From: Methylocapsa aurea
Lineage (GTDB): Bacteria; Pseudomonadota; Alphaproteobacteria; Rhizobiales; Beijerinckiaceae
Assembly (NCBI RefSeq): GCF_000746085.1
Contig: NZ_JQKO01000015.1
Coordinates: 1 to 64,000, forward strand
Direction: 5' to 3'
DNA: 64,000 nucleotides
Shown: positions 53,364-61,923 of the stretch, one piece after another
Numbering within the stretch: position 1 is the stretch's first letter
How the letters are laid out: the number at the start of each line of letters is the position of its first letter
The notes under the pieces: model-generated
The model's input: the letters and a program-made list of their open reading frames with translations, nothing else
Databases searched by the model: none
Told to the model about the DNA's origin: nothing
Made by a program: the position numbers and the translations under genes

Positions 53364-54104
53364 TTGACGCGAGAACCGCGCGACGCACCGCAGTTTTATC
53401 TGACGGCGCCCTCTGTTTGCCCTTATCTCCCGGACCGCCAGGAGCGGAAGGTCTTCACCCATCTGATCGGCGGCCGCGCCGTGGCCTTGAACGATCAGCT
53501 CACGCTGTCAGGTTTCCGCCGTTCGCAGACCATCGCCTATCGGCCGGCCTGCGAGCGCTGCCGCGCCTGCGTCTCAGTCCGCGTCAAAGTCGCCGAGTTT
53601 CGCCCCTCGCGCAATTTCCGCCGGGTGCTCGAACATAACGGCGACCTGAGCGGGACAGTGGGACGCGCCGAGCCGACCTCGGAGCAATATTCGCTGTTCC
53701 GGCGCTACCTCGACGCGCGGCACGGCGAGGGCGGCATGGCCGACATGACCGTCCTCGACTATTCGATGATGGTCGAAGACAGCCACGTCGAGAGCCGCCT
53801 CGTCGAATATCGCGTCATGAACGGGGAGACCCAAGGCAATGGCGGTCAGCCGCTCGTCGCCGCCTGCCTGACCGATCTGCTCGCCGACGGCCTCTCGATG
53901 GTCTATTCCTTCTATGCGCCGGACGAACAGCAGCGTTCGCTCGGCACCTATATGATCCTCGATCATATCGAACGCGCCCGCCGCCTCGGCCTGCCCCATG
54001 TCTATCTCGGCTATTGGGTCGAGGGGTCACAGAAAATGGCCTATAAATCCCGCTTCCTGCCGCAGGAAAGGCTTGGCATGAATGGCTGGGAGCGCGTGGA
54101 ATAG
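53364..54104 (+). CDS. bpt: Aspartate/glutamate leucyltransferase (Bpt)
   Basis: A 246-residue aminoacyl-tRNA-protein transferase that adds leucine to N-terminal Asp or Glu, marking proteins for the N-end-rule ClpS-ClpAP pathway. The text [20 protein letters not shown] and [16 protein letters not shown] matches the family. It starts at a TTG (53364), the only start in this frame near the family N-terminus. The last 24 bases (including MNGWERVE) are duplicated 471 bases downstream. Confidence 0.93.
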   Translation: MTREPRDAPQFYLTAPSVCPYLPDRQERKVFTHLIGGRAVALNDQLTLSGFRRSQTIAYRPACERCRACVSVRVKVAEFRPSRNFRRVLEHNGDLSGTVGRAEPTSEQYSLFRRYLDARHGEGGMADMTVLDYSMMVEDSHVESRLVEYRVMNGETQGNGGQPLVAACLTDLLADGLSMVYSFYAPDEQQRSLGTYMILDHIERARRLGLPHVYLGYWVEGSQKMAYKSRFLPQERLGMNGWERVE

Positions 54105-54551
54105 GGCGTTTTCTAGCGAAGCGGAGGCCTGTTTCCATCAAGCAAATGCGCAAGCCAAAGCGAAGAAGCAGCGTTCCCGCTCCGCCGCATTGGAAAGCTA
54201 CATCTAATTTTCATCGCCCGCACGTCGCAGAACTGGCGCCATTTTTCTTACTCTATTATATTTGTCCGGTGGTCTGCGATGAACCTCAACCGACGGAGAA
54301 TGCGTATGGCCCTTCAACTCGGCGCGCTAAGAGACGCTCTGATTGACGCCGGAGCGAAGCCGGAGAAGGCCGATAAAGCGGCTGAGGAGTTGGCGGGATA
54401 TGAAAACCGGCTGGCGAGCATTGATGCGCGACTGACTCCGCTTACCTGGATGAGCGGCTTCAATCTGGTCCTGACGTCAGGAGTCCTTTGGCGCCTGCTT
54501 TCGCACTGATTAACGCCAAGCATCAGCCTGCTGCAGGCGCGGCTCAGCATC
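54105..54551. mobile_element. Short insertion bounded by a duplication of the bpt 3' end
   Basis: Bases 54081-54104 (AATGGCTGGGAGCGCGTGGA and TAG end of bpt) recur exactly at 54552-54575. The upstream flank of the second copy still resembles bpt, giving the peptide SLLQARLSINGWERVE against [16 protein letters not shown]. This is what integration into the 3' end of a gene leaves behind, with the element carrying a slightly diverged copy of the end. The segment holds a type A fragment at 54105-54165 and one small gene, but no integrase. Confidence 0.65.
54306..54509 (+). CDS. Small coiled-coil protein with C-terminal hydrophobic segment
   Basis: A 67-residue product from the ATG at 54306 (GGAG seven bases upstream). 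The helical first half (ALRDALIDAGAKPEKADKAA and EELAGYENRLASIDARL) looks like a coiled coil and the end (TWMSGFNLVLTSGVLWRLLS) is a membrane helix. Proteins of this shape are widespread in methylotrophic Hyphomicrobiales next to mobile DNA; function unknown. Confidence 0.65.
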   Translation: MALQLGALRDALIDAGAKPEKADKAAEELAGYENRLASIDARLTPLTWMSGFNLVLTSGVLWRLLSH

Positions 54552-54851
54552 AATGGCTGGGAGCGCGTGGAATAGCGCAAGCGCTTTGCCAGAGCGGCTA
54601 TATCGATGCTCGGAGCATTGCAATCGCATCTCTTGCCGCCTTATCGACGGCATGTACGCCGCGAATCCAGGCGACTTCTCTCGATATTCTCGTCCGAGCT
54701 TACCCGGATCAACTTGCGAGCCATGATGCAACGGATCTCATCTACATACAGGCCAGACGTTCTTATGGACCAGAGTTAATAACTATTGATATGCGTCAAC
54801 GCCATTAAACAATAAAAGCCTATATTGCGCCCATGCCCGGAGGCTGAAGAG
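54510..54851. other. Right end of the bpt insertion and promoter region
   Basis: 54525-54575 is the diverged second copy of the bpt 3' end. After it, an AT-rich stretch (54720-54830) precedes the exported YARHG protein gene. A possible frame at 54488-54808 crosses the duplicated segment and is rejected as a gene. Confidence 0.5.
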
Positions 54852-55145
54852 ATGAAACTCCGCAAGATTATTGCAAGAGCCCTCGGCATTGCGTGCGTCG
54901 CAAGCGGCGTCGCGGCATCCTGCCTTTCGACGCCCGCCATGGCGCAAGACGCGGCCTATATGTCTTGTGGAGAACTCTGGCATGCGCGCAACGCGATCTA
55001 TGCGCGCAATGGCTATTGCTTCGAAACGCCGCGCGCGCGGGCGACCTTTGGGCCGGGCTGCTTCCCGCCCTATGGTGAGTTGCACGGCTGGGAACGAAAT
55101 CGCGTGGGCGAGCTCAAAATGTGGGAACGCCGGAAAGGCTGCTAA
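54852..55145 (+). CDS. Exported YARHG-domain protein
   Basis: A 97-residue periplasmic protein. Signal peptide MKLRKIIARALGIACVASGV, then a YARHG domain (SCGELWHARNAIYARNGYCF, cysteines paired across the domain). YARHG domains occur in exported proteins of unknown role, perhaps binding the wall. The start at 54852 is preceded by GAAGA. Confidence 0.85.
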   Translation: MKLRKIIARALGIACVASGVAASCLSTPAMAQDAAYMSCGELWHARNAIYARNGYCFETPRARATFGPGCFPPYGELHGWERNRVGELKMWERRKGC

Positions 55146-55185
55146 TCCCCGCGCCCGCATCATCCGATCAAGGCGGACGCGCGCT

Positions 55186-57438
55186 TCAACCGAAGCGATT
55201 GTTCTTCGGAAACCCTCGCGGCGGCAAGCGGCCAGCTTCAGCGCGATTGCCGATCCAATCCTTCAGATCGGCGGCGGCAACCGTAAAGACCCGCCCAGAC
55301 GAGTCCTTCCAGGTCAGGCCGTCCGCGAGCGCAAACACCTTGGCGTCGGAAATGCCGCCATCGCGATATTTTTGCAGGCGGACGCCTTTGCCGCGCGCCA
55401 TTTCCGGCATCTGCTCGAGCGGAAAGACGAGCAGCTTGCGATTCTGCCCGATCACCGCGACATGATCGCCCTCAGCCGGAACGATCAGCGCCGCGCTTGC
55501 CGGCTTATCGACATTGAGCAGCAGCTTGCCCTTGCGGGTGCCCGCCAACATTTCGTCTTGCGTCGCGATGAATCCGCGCCCGTCACCCGCCGCCACAAGC
55601 ATTTTCATGCCTGGCGCATGGGGAAACACCGCAACGATCGTCTCGCCTTCGCCAATGTCGGCGAGGAGGCGCAGCGGTTCGCCCTGGCTGCGGCCGCCGG
55701 GAAGCTTGCCGGCGTCGAGCGTGAAAATCTTGCCGTCGCTTGCGAGCACGAGAATTTTCGACGTGGTCTCGGCAAAGAACGCGGCGTCAAGACTGTCGTC
55801 GCCCTTGAACTGCAGCCCCGAGAGATCGGCAACCTGGCCTTTGAGCGCTCGGATCCAGCCTTTTTGCGAAACGACGACCGTTACCGGCTCCCGCTCGATC
55901 ATGGCGCTTGAAAAGTCGATGTCGGCAAGGTCGGGCGGCTCCCCGAAGCTGGTGCGGCGGCGCCCGATTTTCGTCTCGGGTCCGTATTTCTTTTTCAGCT
56001 CGCGAATTTGTCCGGTGATCGTCTTCCATTGCTTGACGGGATCGCCAAGCAATCCCTCGATCTCGCGTTTCTCCTTGACGAGATCGTCATGTTCGCTTCG
56101 AAGCTGCATTTCCTCGAGGCGGCGCAAACTGCGCAACCGCGTGTCGAGGATGTAATTCGCCTGTATGTCGGTGAGGTCGAACGCGCTTTTTAAGGCCTCC
56201 TTGGGCTCGTCCTCCTCGCGAATGATGCGGATGACCGCATCGAGATTGAGGAAGACGATGAGCATGCCGGCGACGACTTCGAGGCGGTGCTCGATCTGTC
56301 CGAGCCGATGCCGCGAACGGCGCAGGAGGACGTCGCGGCGATGGTCGAGCCATTGCTGCAGGGCTTCCTTGAAGGAGACGACGCGCGGCACGACGCCATC
56401 GACGAGCACATTCATGTTCATCGGAAAGCGGGTCTCGAGCTCGGTGAGCTTGAACAATTGCTCCATCAAGAGGTCGGGATCGACCGTGCGCGCGCGCGGC
56501 TCGATGACGACGCGCACATCCTCGGCGGATTCATCGCGAATATCGGCGACCAGCGGCAGTTTCTTATCGTTCAAAAGTTCGGCGATCTTTTCGATCAGCC
56601 GGGATTTTTGCACCATATAGGGGATTTCGGTGACGACGATGACCCAGCCGCCGCGCCCCGCCTCCTCCTTCGACCAGCGCGCCCGCAGCCTGAACGATCC
56701 GCGCCCGGTGCGATAGGTTTCGGCGATCGAGGCCTTGGATTCGACCAATATGCCGCCGGTCGGGAAATCCGGTCCCGGCGCGAAGGTCAGCAATTGATCG
56801 CTCGTGGCATCCGAATGCGCGATCAGATAAAGCGCCGCGTCGCAGAGTTCGGCGAGATTATGCGGGGGAATCGACGTCGCCATGCCGACCGCGATTCCCT
56901 GCGCGCCATTGGCGAGGAGATTCGGCAAGGCGGCGGGCAGGACCACGGGCTCGTTCTGGTCGCCCGAATAATTCTCGCGAAAATCGATCGCGTCCTCGTC
57001 GATGCCCTCCAGCAGCAGGCGGGCGACATCGGTCATCCGCGCTTCGGTGTAGCGATAGGCCGCGGCGCTGTCGCCGTCGATATTGCCGAAATTGCCCTGC
57101 CCGTCGACCAGCGGATAGCGCGAGGAAAAATCCTGGGCGAGCCGCACCAAGGCGTCATAGATCGCCTGATCGCCGTGCGGGTGGAACGAGCCCATCACGT
57201 CGCCGACGATTTTCGCGCATTTTTTGAAGGCCGTCCCAGGATCCAGCCGAAGAATCTGCATGCCATAGAGGATGCGCCGATGCACCGGCTTCAAGCCATC
57301 GCGGGCGTCCGGCAAGGCCCGGCCCATGATGGTCGACATCGCATAGGCGAGATAGCGCTCTTCCAGCGCATCGCGCAGATTGACAAGTTCGGCGCCCCCG
57401 GTCGAGGGCGGGGTCGGAGGAGAGAGGTTTTTTGCCAT
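55186..57438 (-). CDS. parC: DNA topoisomerase IV subunit A
   Basis: A 750-residue subunit that breaks and rejoins DNA to separate daughter chromosomes. The catalytic Tyr130 lies in [10 protein letters not shown]; the quinolone-resistance region [17 protein letters not shown] is intact, with unmutated-looking Ser and Asp positions. The C-terminal beta-pinwheel has repeats such as [12 protein letters not shown]. Starts at 57438 with a typical MAKN... N-terminus; it converges on the YARHG gene. Confidence 0.96.
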   Translation of the reverse strand: MAKNLSPPTPPSTGGAELVNLRDALEERYLAYAMSTIMGRALPDARDGLKPVHRRILYGMQILRLDPGTAFKKCAKIVGDVMGSFHPHGDQAIYDALVRLAQDFSSRYPLVDGQGNFGNIDGDSAAAYRYTEARMTDVARLLLEGIDEDAIDFRENYSGDQNEPVVLPAALPNLLANGAQGIAVGMATSIPPHNLAELCDAALYLIAHSDATSDQLLTFAPGPDFPTGGILVESKASIAETYRTGRGSFRLRARWSKEEAGRGGWVIVVTEIPYMVQKSRLIEKIAELLNDKKLPLVADIRDESAEDVRVVIEPRARTVDPDLLMEQLFKLTELETRFPMNMNVLVDGVVPRVVSFKEALQQWLDHRRDVLLRRSRHRLGQIEHRLEVVAGMLIVFLNLDAVIRIIREEDEPKEALKSAFDLTDIQANYILDTRLRSLRRLEEMQLRSEHDDLVKEKREIEGLLGDPVKQWKTITGQIRELKKKYGPETKIGRRRTSFGEPPDLADIDFSSAMIEREPVTVVVSQKGWIRALKGQVADLSGLQFKGDDSLDAAFFAETTSKILVLASDGKIFTLDAGKLPGGRSQGEPLRLLADIGEGETIVAVFPHAPGMKMLVAAGDGRGFIATQDEMLAGTRKGKLLLNVDKPASAALIVPAEGDHVAVIGQNRKLLVFPLEQMPEMARGKGVRLQKYRDGGISDAKVFALADGLTWKDSSGRVFTVAAADLKDWIGNRAEAGRLPPRGFPKNNRFG

Positions 57439-57870
57439 GCCGCAGGCCTAAACGACCGGCCCTCGCCGCGCAAGTTCTGTTTTTGTTCTAGAGCATGATG
57501 CCGAAAAGTGGAAACCGGTTTTCGGACGACATCATGCTCTAACTTTTTTATGAGAGGCGGATTTAAGACTTTGGACGGAATCGCGTTGCGATCCCGTCCA
57601 AAGTCATCCGGCTCTAGGCGCAGGCTAAACTCCCCACGCCGGAAAATGTGAGGTGTGGCGGCGCTGCACTAGTTCGGCGCAGGGCCCCAGGCTACCCAGC
57701 ATGAGCGCTCAGGTTGGGCTTATCAGGATGAGCTTGCCGAAGCGGGGTCGCAAAGTGCGGCGCCACACATGTGAAAGTTCAATAATCGTGGAACTTCAAC
57801 AAGGCCTAAGCATTATCGCGGCGAAGCTGCGTCGTCGCCTTGATGCCGGGCTTTTGAAAATGGAATCGAC
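57439..57870. other. Intergenic region with type C repeat and inverted repeat
   Basis: After the type C repeat (57489-57617), two inverted segments lie 90 bases apart: GTGTGGCGGCGCTGCAC near 57655-57671 and GTGCGGCGCCACAC near 57756-57769. No gene is supported; a frame at 57653-57874 is rejected. The parC promoter should be at the left edge. Confidence 0.45.
57489..57617. repeat. Dispersed repeat type C, copy 2
   Basis: Almost identical to 29895-30020, from TAGAGCATGATGCCGAAAAG to CCGGCTCTAGG, in the same orientation. Both internal hairpins are conserved, with only a few base changes (for example GGACGGAATCGCG in place of GGACGAGATCGGTTGCG). Confidence 0.85.
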
Positions 57871-58083
57871 ATGAACAGAGTGGCTTCGATTTTGGGTTTG
57901 GCAATGAGTTTTGCCGTGATTTTTTCCGCCTATTCGGGAACGCCCGATGCGTCCAGCGTCGAGACGCAAACGGCCCAAATGGCCGATGCCTCAGGCAAGA
58001 GCTGCATCAGCCGCGAATTCGCGCTCGATGAAGGCTATGGCGTCACCCGCACCGAAACCCGTCTCGTCTGCTCGGAAGATTGA
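57871..58083 (+). CDS. Small exported hypothetical protein
   Basis: A 70-residue product with a probable signal peptide (MNRVASILGLAMSFAVIFSA) and a polar mature part with two cysteines (SCISREFALDEGYGVTRTE...LVCSED) that could form one disulfide. No family recognised. It converges with bioA. Confidence 0.55.
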   Translation: MNRVASILGLAMSFAVIFSAYSGTPDASSVETQTAQMADASGKSCISREFALDEGYGVTRTETRLVCSED

Positions 58084-58105
58084 GCGCATCCAGGTTGAGA
58101 GCACA

Positions 58106-59392
58106 TTAGCGCTGCGTCGGCGACAAATAATCCTTTAGCACCGCTACGACGGCCCCGATGAGGCGCTGCAAATCCGCCTCATCGATCGTGAAGGCCGGGG
58201 TCAGATACACAATCTTGCCGAAAGGCCGCACCCAGACGCCGGCCGCGACAAAGCGGCGTTTCAATTCATTGATGTCGTCGATCCTGTCGAGCTCCACGAC
58301 GCCGATCGCGCCTTTGACGCGAACATCGACGACGCGCGAAAAATTTCGGCACGGTTCGAGGCCGAGCCTCAATGCGGCTTCGATCTTCGCCGCCTGCTCC
58401 AGGCGCGGCTCGCGCGCGAAAAGATCCAGCGAGGCGTTGGCGGCGGCGCAGGCGAGCGGATTGGCCATGAAGGTCGGGCCATGCATCAACGCGCGGCCGA
58501 AATCCTCCGACAAGAAAGTTTCAAAAATCGCGGCAGTGGCGATGGTCGCGGCAAGGCCCATCGTCCCGCCGGTCAACGCCTTCGACAAAGTGACGATGTC
58601 GGGCGCGACATCGGCCGCCTCGCAGGCGAAGAGCGTTCCGGTCCGGCCGAAGCCGGTAAAAATCTCATCGAAAATCAAAAGGAGATCATGCCGGTCGGCC
58701 GCTTCGCGCAGATAGCGCAAGGTCTCGGGATCGTGAAAAATCATCCCGCCCGCGCCCTGAACGAGAGGCTCGACCAGAATCGCCGCAACCTCCCCGGCAT
58801 GGCGCTCCAGCAGCGCGTCGAAAGCCTCGCGGCGCAAAGCGTCCGTCGGAAGCTCGGCAATGATCTGGCTCGGCAGGACTTTTGAGAAAAGCCGATGCAT
58901 TCCCTCGTCCGGATCGCAAACCGCCATGGTCGCGAAAGTATCGCCGTGATAGCCGCCCTTGAAGGCGACGAAGCGGTTGCGTCCGGCAATCCCACGGTTC
59001 AGCCAGAATTGCACCGCCATTTTCATCGCGACCTCGACCGCGACCGAGCCGCTGTCGCTAAAGAAGACGCGATCGAGCGGTTTGGGGAGCAGCGCGGCGA
59101 GGCGGAGCGCTAGAGTGAGGGCCGGCTCGTGCGCGAGGCCGCCGAACATGATATGCGGCATCGCGCCCAGCTGAGCGATCACGGCCTCGCGGATATGAGG
59201 ATGATTATAGCCGTGACAGGCGGTCCACCAGCTCGCGATCCCATCGACGAGTTCGCGCCCATCGGCGAGGGTTATCCGCGCGCCATTGGTGCGGACGACG
59301 GGCAAAGGCGGCGGCGCCGTCTTCATCTGGGCATAGGGCAGCCAGATGTGCGGCAGGCCTTGGGATAACCAATCGGGCGGGTCGGGGCTCAT
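58106..59392 (-). CDS. bioA: Adenosylmethionine-8-amino-7-oxononanoate aminotransferase
   Basis: A 428-residue PLP enzyme of biotin synthesis that uses S-adenosylmethionine as amino donor to make 7,8-diaminopelargonic acid. The HIWLPYAQMKTAPPPLPVV start, DGIASWWTACHGYNHP, FFSDSGSVAVEVAMKMAVQF and PLP-lysine region TLSKALTGGTMGLAATI are all family text. Its partners bioF and bioD lie 2.5 kb downstream on the other strand, separated by the nuclease gene. bioB is not in the window. Confidence 0.96.
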   Translation of the reverse strand: MSPDPPDWLSQGLPHIWLPYAQMKTAPPPLPVVRTNGARITLADGRELVDGIASWWTACHGYNHPHIREAVIAQLGAMPHIMFGGLAHEPALTLALRLAALLPKPLDRVFFSDSGSVAVEVAMKMAVQFWLNRGIAGRNRFVAFKGGYHGDTFATMAVCDPDEGMHRLFSKVLPSQIIAELPTDALRREAFDALLERHAGEVAAILVEPLVQGAGGMIFHDPETLRYLREAADRHDLLLIFDEIFTGFGRTGTLFACEAADVAPDIVTLSKALTGGTMGLAATIATAAIFETFLSEDFGRALMHGPTFMANPLACAAANASLDLFAREPRLEQAAKIEAALRLGLEPCRNFSRVVDVRVKGAIGVVELDRIDDINELKRRFVAAGVWVRPFGKIVYLTPAFTIDEADLQRLIGAVVAVLKDYLSPTQR

Positions 59393-59653
59393 TTTTGTGC
59401 TCTGGTGGGATAGGCGCTTTAGCGCCGCGCCCAGCCCAGGTCAACGGAGCCGGAAGACCGGCGGCGGCTCGGTTTGGATTTCAGCAATGGGTGGGTTTCC
59501 GCCAGTCCGGTCCCGGGCCTGCAATTTGGAAAGCGGTCATTCTGTTTATGGCGTGGCCTGGCCGAAGCGTAACGACAGCTTTGGAGACAGGGAACCTGGA
59601 CAGCTGCCGCTCACTCACCGACGAGAGAATGGATCTATTTTACTCGGTCTCGT
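59393..59653. other. Region between bioA and the REase-PIN gene
   Basis: bioA starts here and reads away; the nuclease gene ends here. Frames on the plus strand (59395-59813) overlap the nuclease gene end and have no family text. No terminator is obvious. Confidence 0.35.
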
Positions 59654-61633
59654 TCACTCCGATTCGGCCAGATTGCGCGAGCTGGAAGCGCTTTCCTCCC
59701 GATCGCCCCCCTGTTCGGTCATATCGATAAAGAGCATGAGGTCCTGCGGGCTAAGCGACCATGTTTTGCCCTTGTGCTCTCGCGCTTCGCGAATGAACGC
59801 GTCAAGTTTGTAAGCCTGCTCGACGGAGCGGATTTGGTCGATCTTTTGCGCGAGGGGCGCCGCCGCGCGCTCATCTATATGCAGCAACGTAGTCATGAGC
59901 TCATAGCTTTGCTCGCATTCGAAATCCTCACCGGTTGCCATGGATAGGAAGTCGATCACTCGTGCCGGCGTGTCCGCGTAGACACGTGCGAGTTCCTCCA
60001 CCAAATCGATGATGACCTTATCCCAGGTGGCGAGGACAAAGCCCTTCTGGTCCATGTCCTTCAGCATCGTCACAACGATTGCGTCGTGATCGATCAGTCT
60101 CTTTGGATGATATAGCCTCTTTTCCTGAATCCGATTGCGGATATCCTGGTGGTAAGCGCCATCTGCGATAATCTTGATATTCTGCTGATCAAGAATTGAT
60201 TCTATTCTGTTCTCAATCGAATTCAGAGATTTTCCCGGCGAGATGCCGAAGTACCCGAGAAACTGCTTTAGGTCGAGTTTGTCGCCCTTCTGCCTCAGGG
60301 TCTCGGCAATGTGTGTGTAGTGGCTGATGTAGGCGTTCTCTGAGGCACGAAGTGTCTCGCGCGCCTCAACCGGTAGCGAATTATAGATCTCCAACCGTTC
60401 GAGGGCTCCCTGGCCGTGGGCCGCCATTTCATTGAGGTAGACCCGCGGCACGACCATCTTAATGCCGTGCGCATCGCACGCCCGCTTCAGGGCGGTGGCG
60501 GCCAAACCGTACCGCGACTTAGCTTCGACAAACGCCAAGCCGAACAAGACTGGCATCGCGACGCTTGCGTCTAGGACCATGCATAAGTCCGTTCGACGCC
60601 CCAAGGCGCGATAGATGTCAAAGGAGTTCGTCGAGAATATCTGATCAACCGTCACGCCGTACTGCCTCAATCGGGCGGTGGCGGTCGCCGCCAACGCGTC
60701 GTAGACCGCAGACCGCTTGCGACTCAGCCCATGCCCAGCGAGGAGGCTGCTTAAGGACGTTTCCAAGGGCCCCTGACCATCGAGATCGCGGTTCCGTACG
60801 AGAAGTTCGAGCGCGATGTCCAGCAGCCTTTCAGCGGCTTCGCTCTCCAACCCGGTCACCTCGGTCAGGGCCGCCACGTCGGCCTTGCGAGCAGCAAGAA
60901 ACTCAGTTTCTGCGGCCTGCATAACCAGCAGCTCCCCCTCACTCAACCGGAGCCCATTTGCCGCTTTCTGCACGCGCCCGGCTATTCGGAGGCGCGTCAG
61001 GGCAGACTTAGCCGCGCGATCAACGTTCTCACCAGGAATTGCTGTGGCGACCTGCTGAATAAGCTCCGTCTCCGATGTGTCCGGTCGCCTCAGGAGTTGC
61101 GCCCGGAGATTGGCTTCGATGACTTCGTCGCGAAGCTCTCGAGCCTCCTGCGAAAACAGGAGCACCGTACTGATCGCTATGTCCTTTGGGTCAGCATGAA
61201 GCTCCAGCGGCACCGCCATGCCGAGCATTTCATATGACCGTCGAATGACGCCTGGTCGAGAGAGCGCGGTGGAGACCCTGCGCAAATCAGCGATCGTGAG
61301 GTCGATATGCCCCTTCCCCTTGTATTGGGTGTCAAGGAACTTCTGCTCAGCCTCCGGCCCAATTGGCCGGTTCGTAACGAAGATGAGGTGGCGTTTTCCA
61401 GCCTCAAGCGTCTTTAATGCCTCGTCGTTGATCTTCGTCTCCCAGTCCTTCCGGACGCTCAGCTGAATACGAAGGTCTCCACGCGAACAAACCACATCAC
61501 GCCCGCCATCTCCGGCGCCATCGACGATGCTGAGATCTTGATAGCCGCGCTGCTCAAGGTACATGAGCGCGACGTCGTAGAACCGCTTTTCTTCGAGATG
61601 CTGGATCGCAGTCTTGAGAGCTGAAAAATACAA
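59654..61633 (-). CDS. Dual nuclease protein: PD-(D/E)XK-like N-terminus and PIN-like C-terminal domain
   Basis: A 659-residue protein with no family I can name. Residues 10-110 look like an Mrr/restriction endonuclease-like core: Asp46 in GAGDGGRDV and then IQLSVRKDWETK, with Gln57 but Ser59 where the canonical QxK has Lys (K62 or K67 may substitute). Residues 165-330 are helical, with a possible winged-helix part. Residues 350-545 look like a PIN nuclease with acidic positions Asp355 (VLDASVAM), Glu402 (YLNEMAAHG), Asp515/Asp517 (IDHDAIVVT) and Asp538 (LATWDKVI). Two nuclease folds on one chain suggest a defence effector against foreign DNA or RNA. It interrupts the biotin genes and lacks a partner gene. 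Confidence 0.65.
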   Translation of the reverse strand: MYFSALKTAIQHLEEKRFYDVALMYLEQRGYQDLSIVDGAGDGGRDVVCSRGDLRIQLSVRKDWETKINDEALKTLEAGKRHLIFVTNRPIGPEAEQKFLDTQYKGKGHIDLTIADLRRVSTALSRPGVIRRSYEMLGMAVPLELHADPKDIAISTVLLFSQEARELRDEVIEANLRAQLLRRPDTSETELIQQVATAIPGENVDRAAKSALTRLRIAGRVQKAANGLRLSEGELLVMQAAETEFLAARKADVAALTEVTGLESEAAERLLDIALELLVRNRDLDGQGPLETSLSSLLAGHGLSRKRSAVYDALAATATARLRQYGVTVDQIFSTNSFDIYRALGRRTDLCMVLDASVAMPVLFGLAFVEAKSRYGLAATALKRACDAHGIKMVVPRVYLNEMAAHGQGALERLEIYNSLPVEARETLRASENAYISHYTHIAETLRQKGDKLDLKQFLGYFGISPGKSLNSIENRIESILDQQNIKIIADGAYHQDIRNRIQEKRLYHPKRLIDHDAIVVTMLKDMDQKGFVLATWDKVIIDLVEELARVYADTPARVIDFLSMATGEDFECEQSYELMTTLLHIDERAAAPLAQKIDQIRSVEQAYKLDAFIREAREHKGKTWSLSPQDLMLFIDMTEQGGDREESASSSRNLAESE

Positions 61634-61923
61634 GGTGGTCGTCCGAAATGCGGTGGGTCAAGGGTCAGTGGTCGCCTATATATTAAAAGATAGCCGATGA
61701 ACGCTGGTCGGCGATAGGTTGAAGTTTCTCGAGAGCGGACGTTCGGGAGGGTGGTTAAGCGTGAGCAACGCCGGTCTGCCTCCGATCGGAGAAATCGAAG
61801 CCAGGTCGGCGCGATAGGCCCCTCGCAGGCTAAACGACTGCTCCGGAGAGTCGGAAGCTGGTCTTGGAGCGACGAGGTTGGGTCGGAAACTGAAATTCAA
61901 CCTAAAACACTACCGGAAACCCG
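61634..61923. other. Divergent promoter region of the REase-PIN gene and bioF
   Basis: 290 bases containing both promoters. The 61670-61690 stretch (TATATATTAAAAGATAG) is the AT-richest and fits a minus-strand promoter for the nuclease gene. No biotin operator was recognised. Confidence 0.4.

Noticed and set aside
54488-54808. 106-codon frame at the right end of the bpt insertion
   Set aside because: It runs through the duplicated bpt end in a different frame, so its sequence is a by-product of the duplication.
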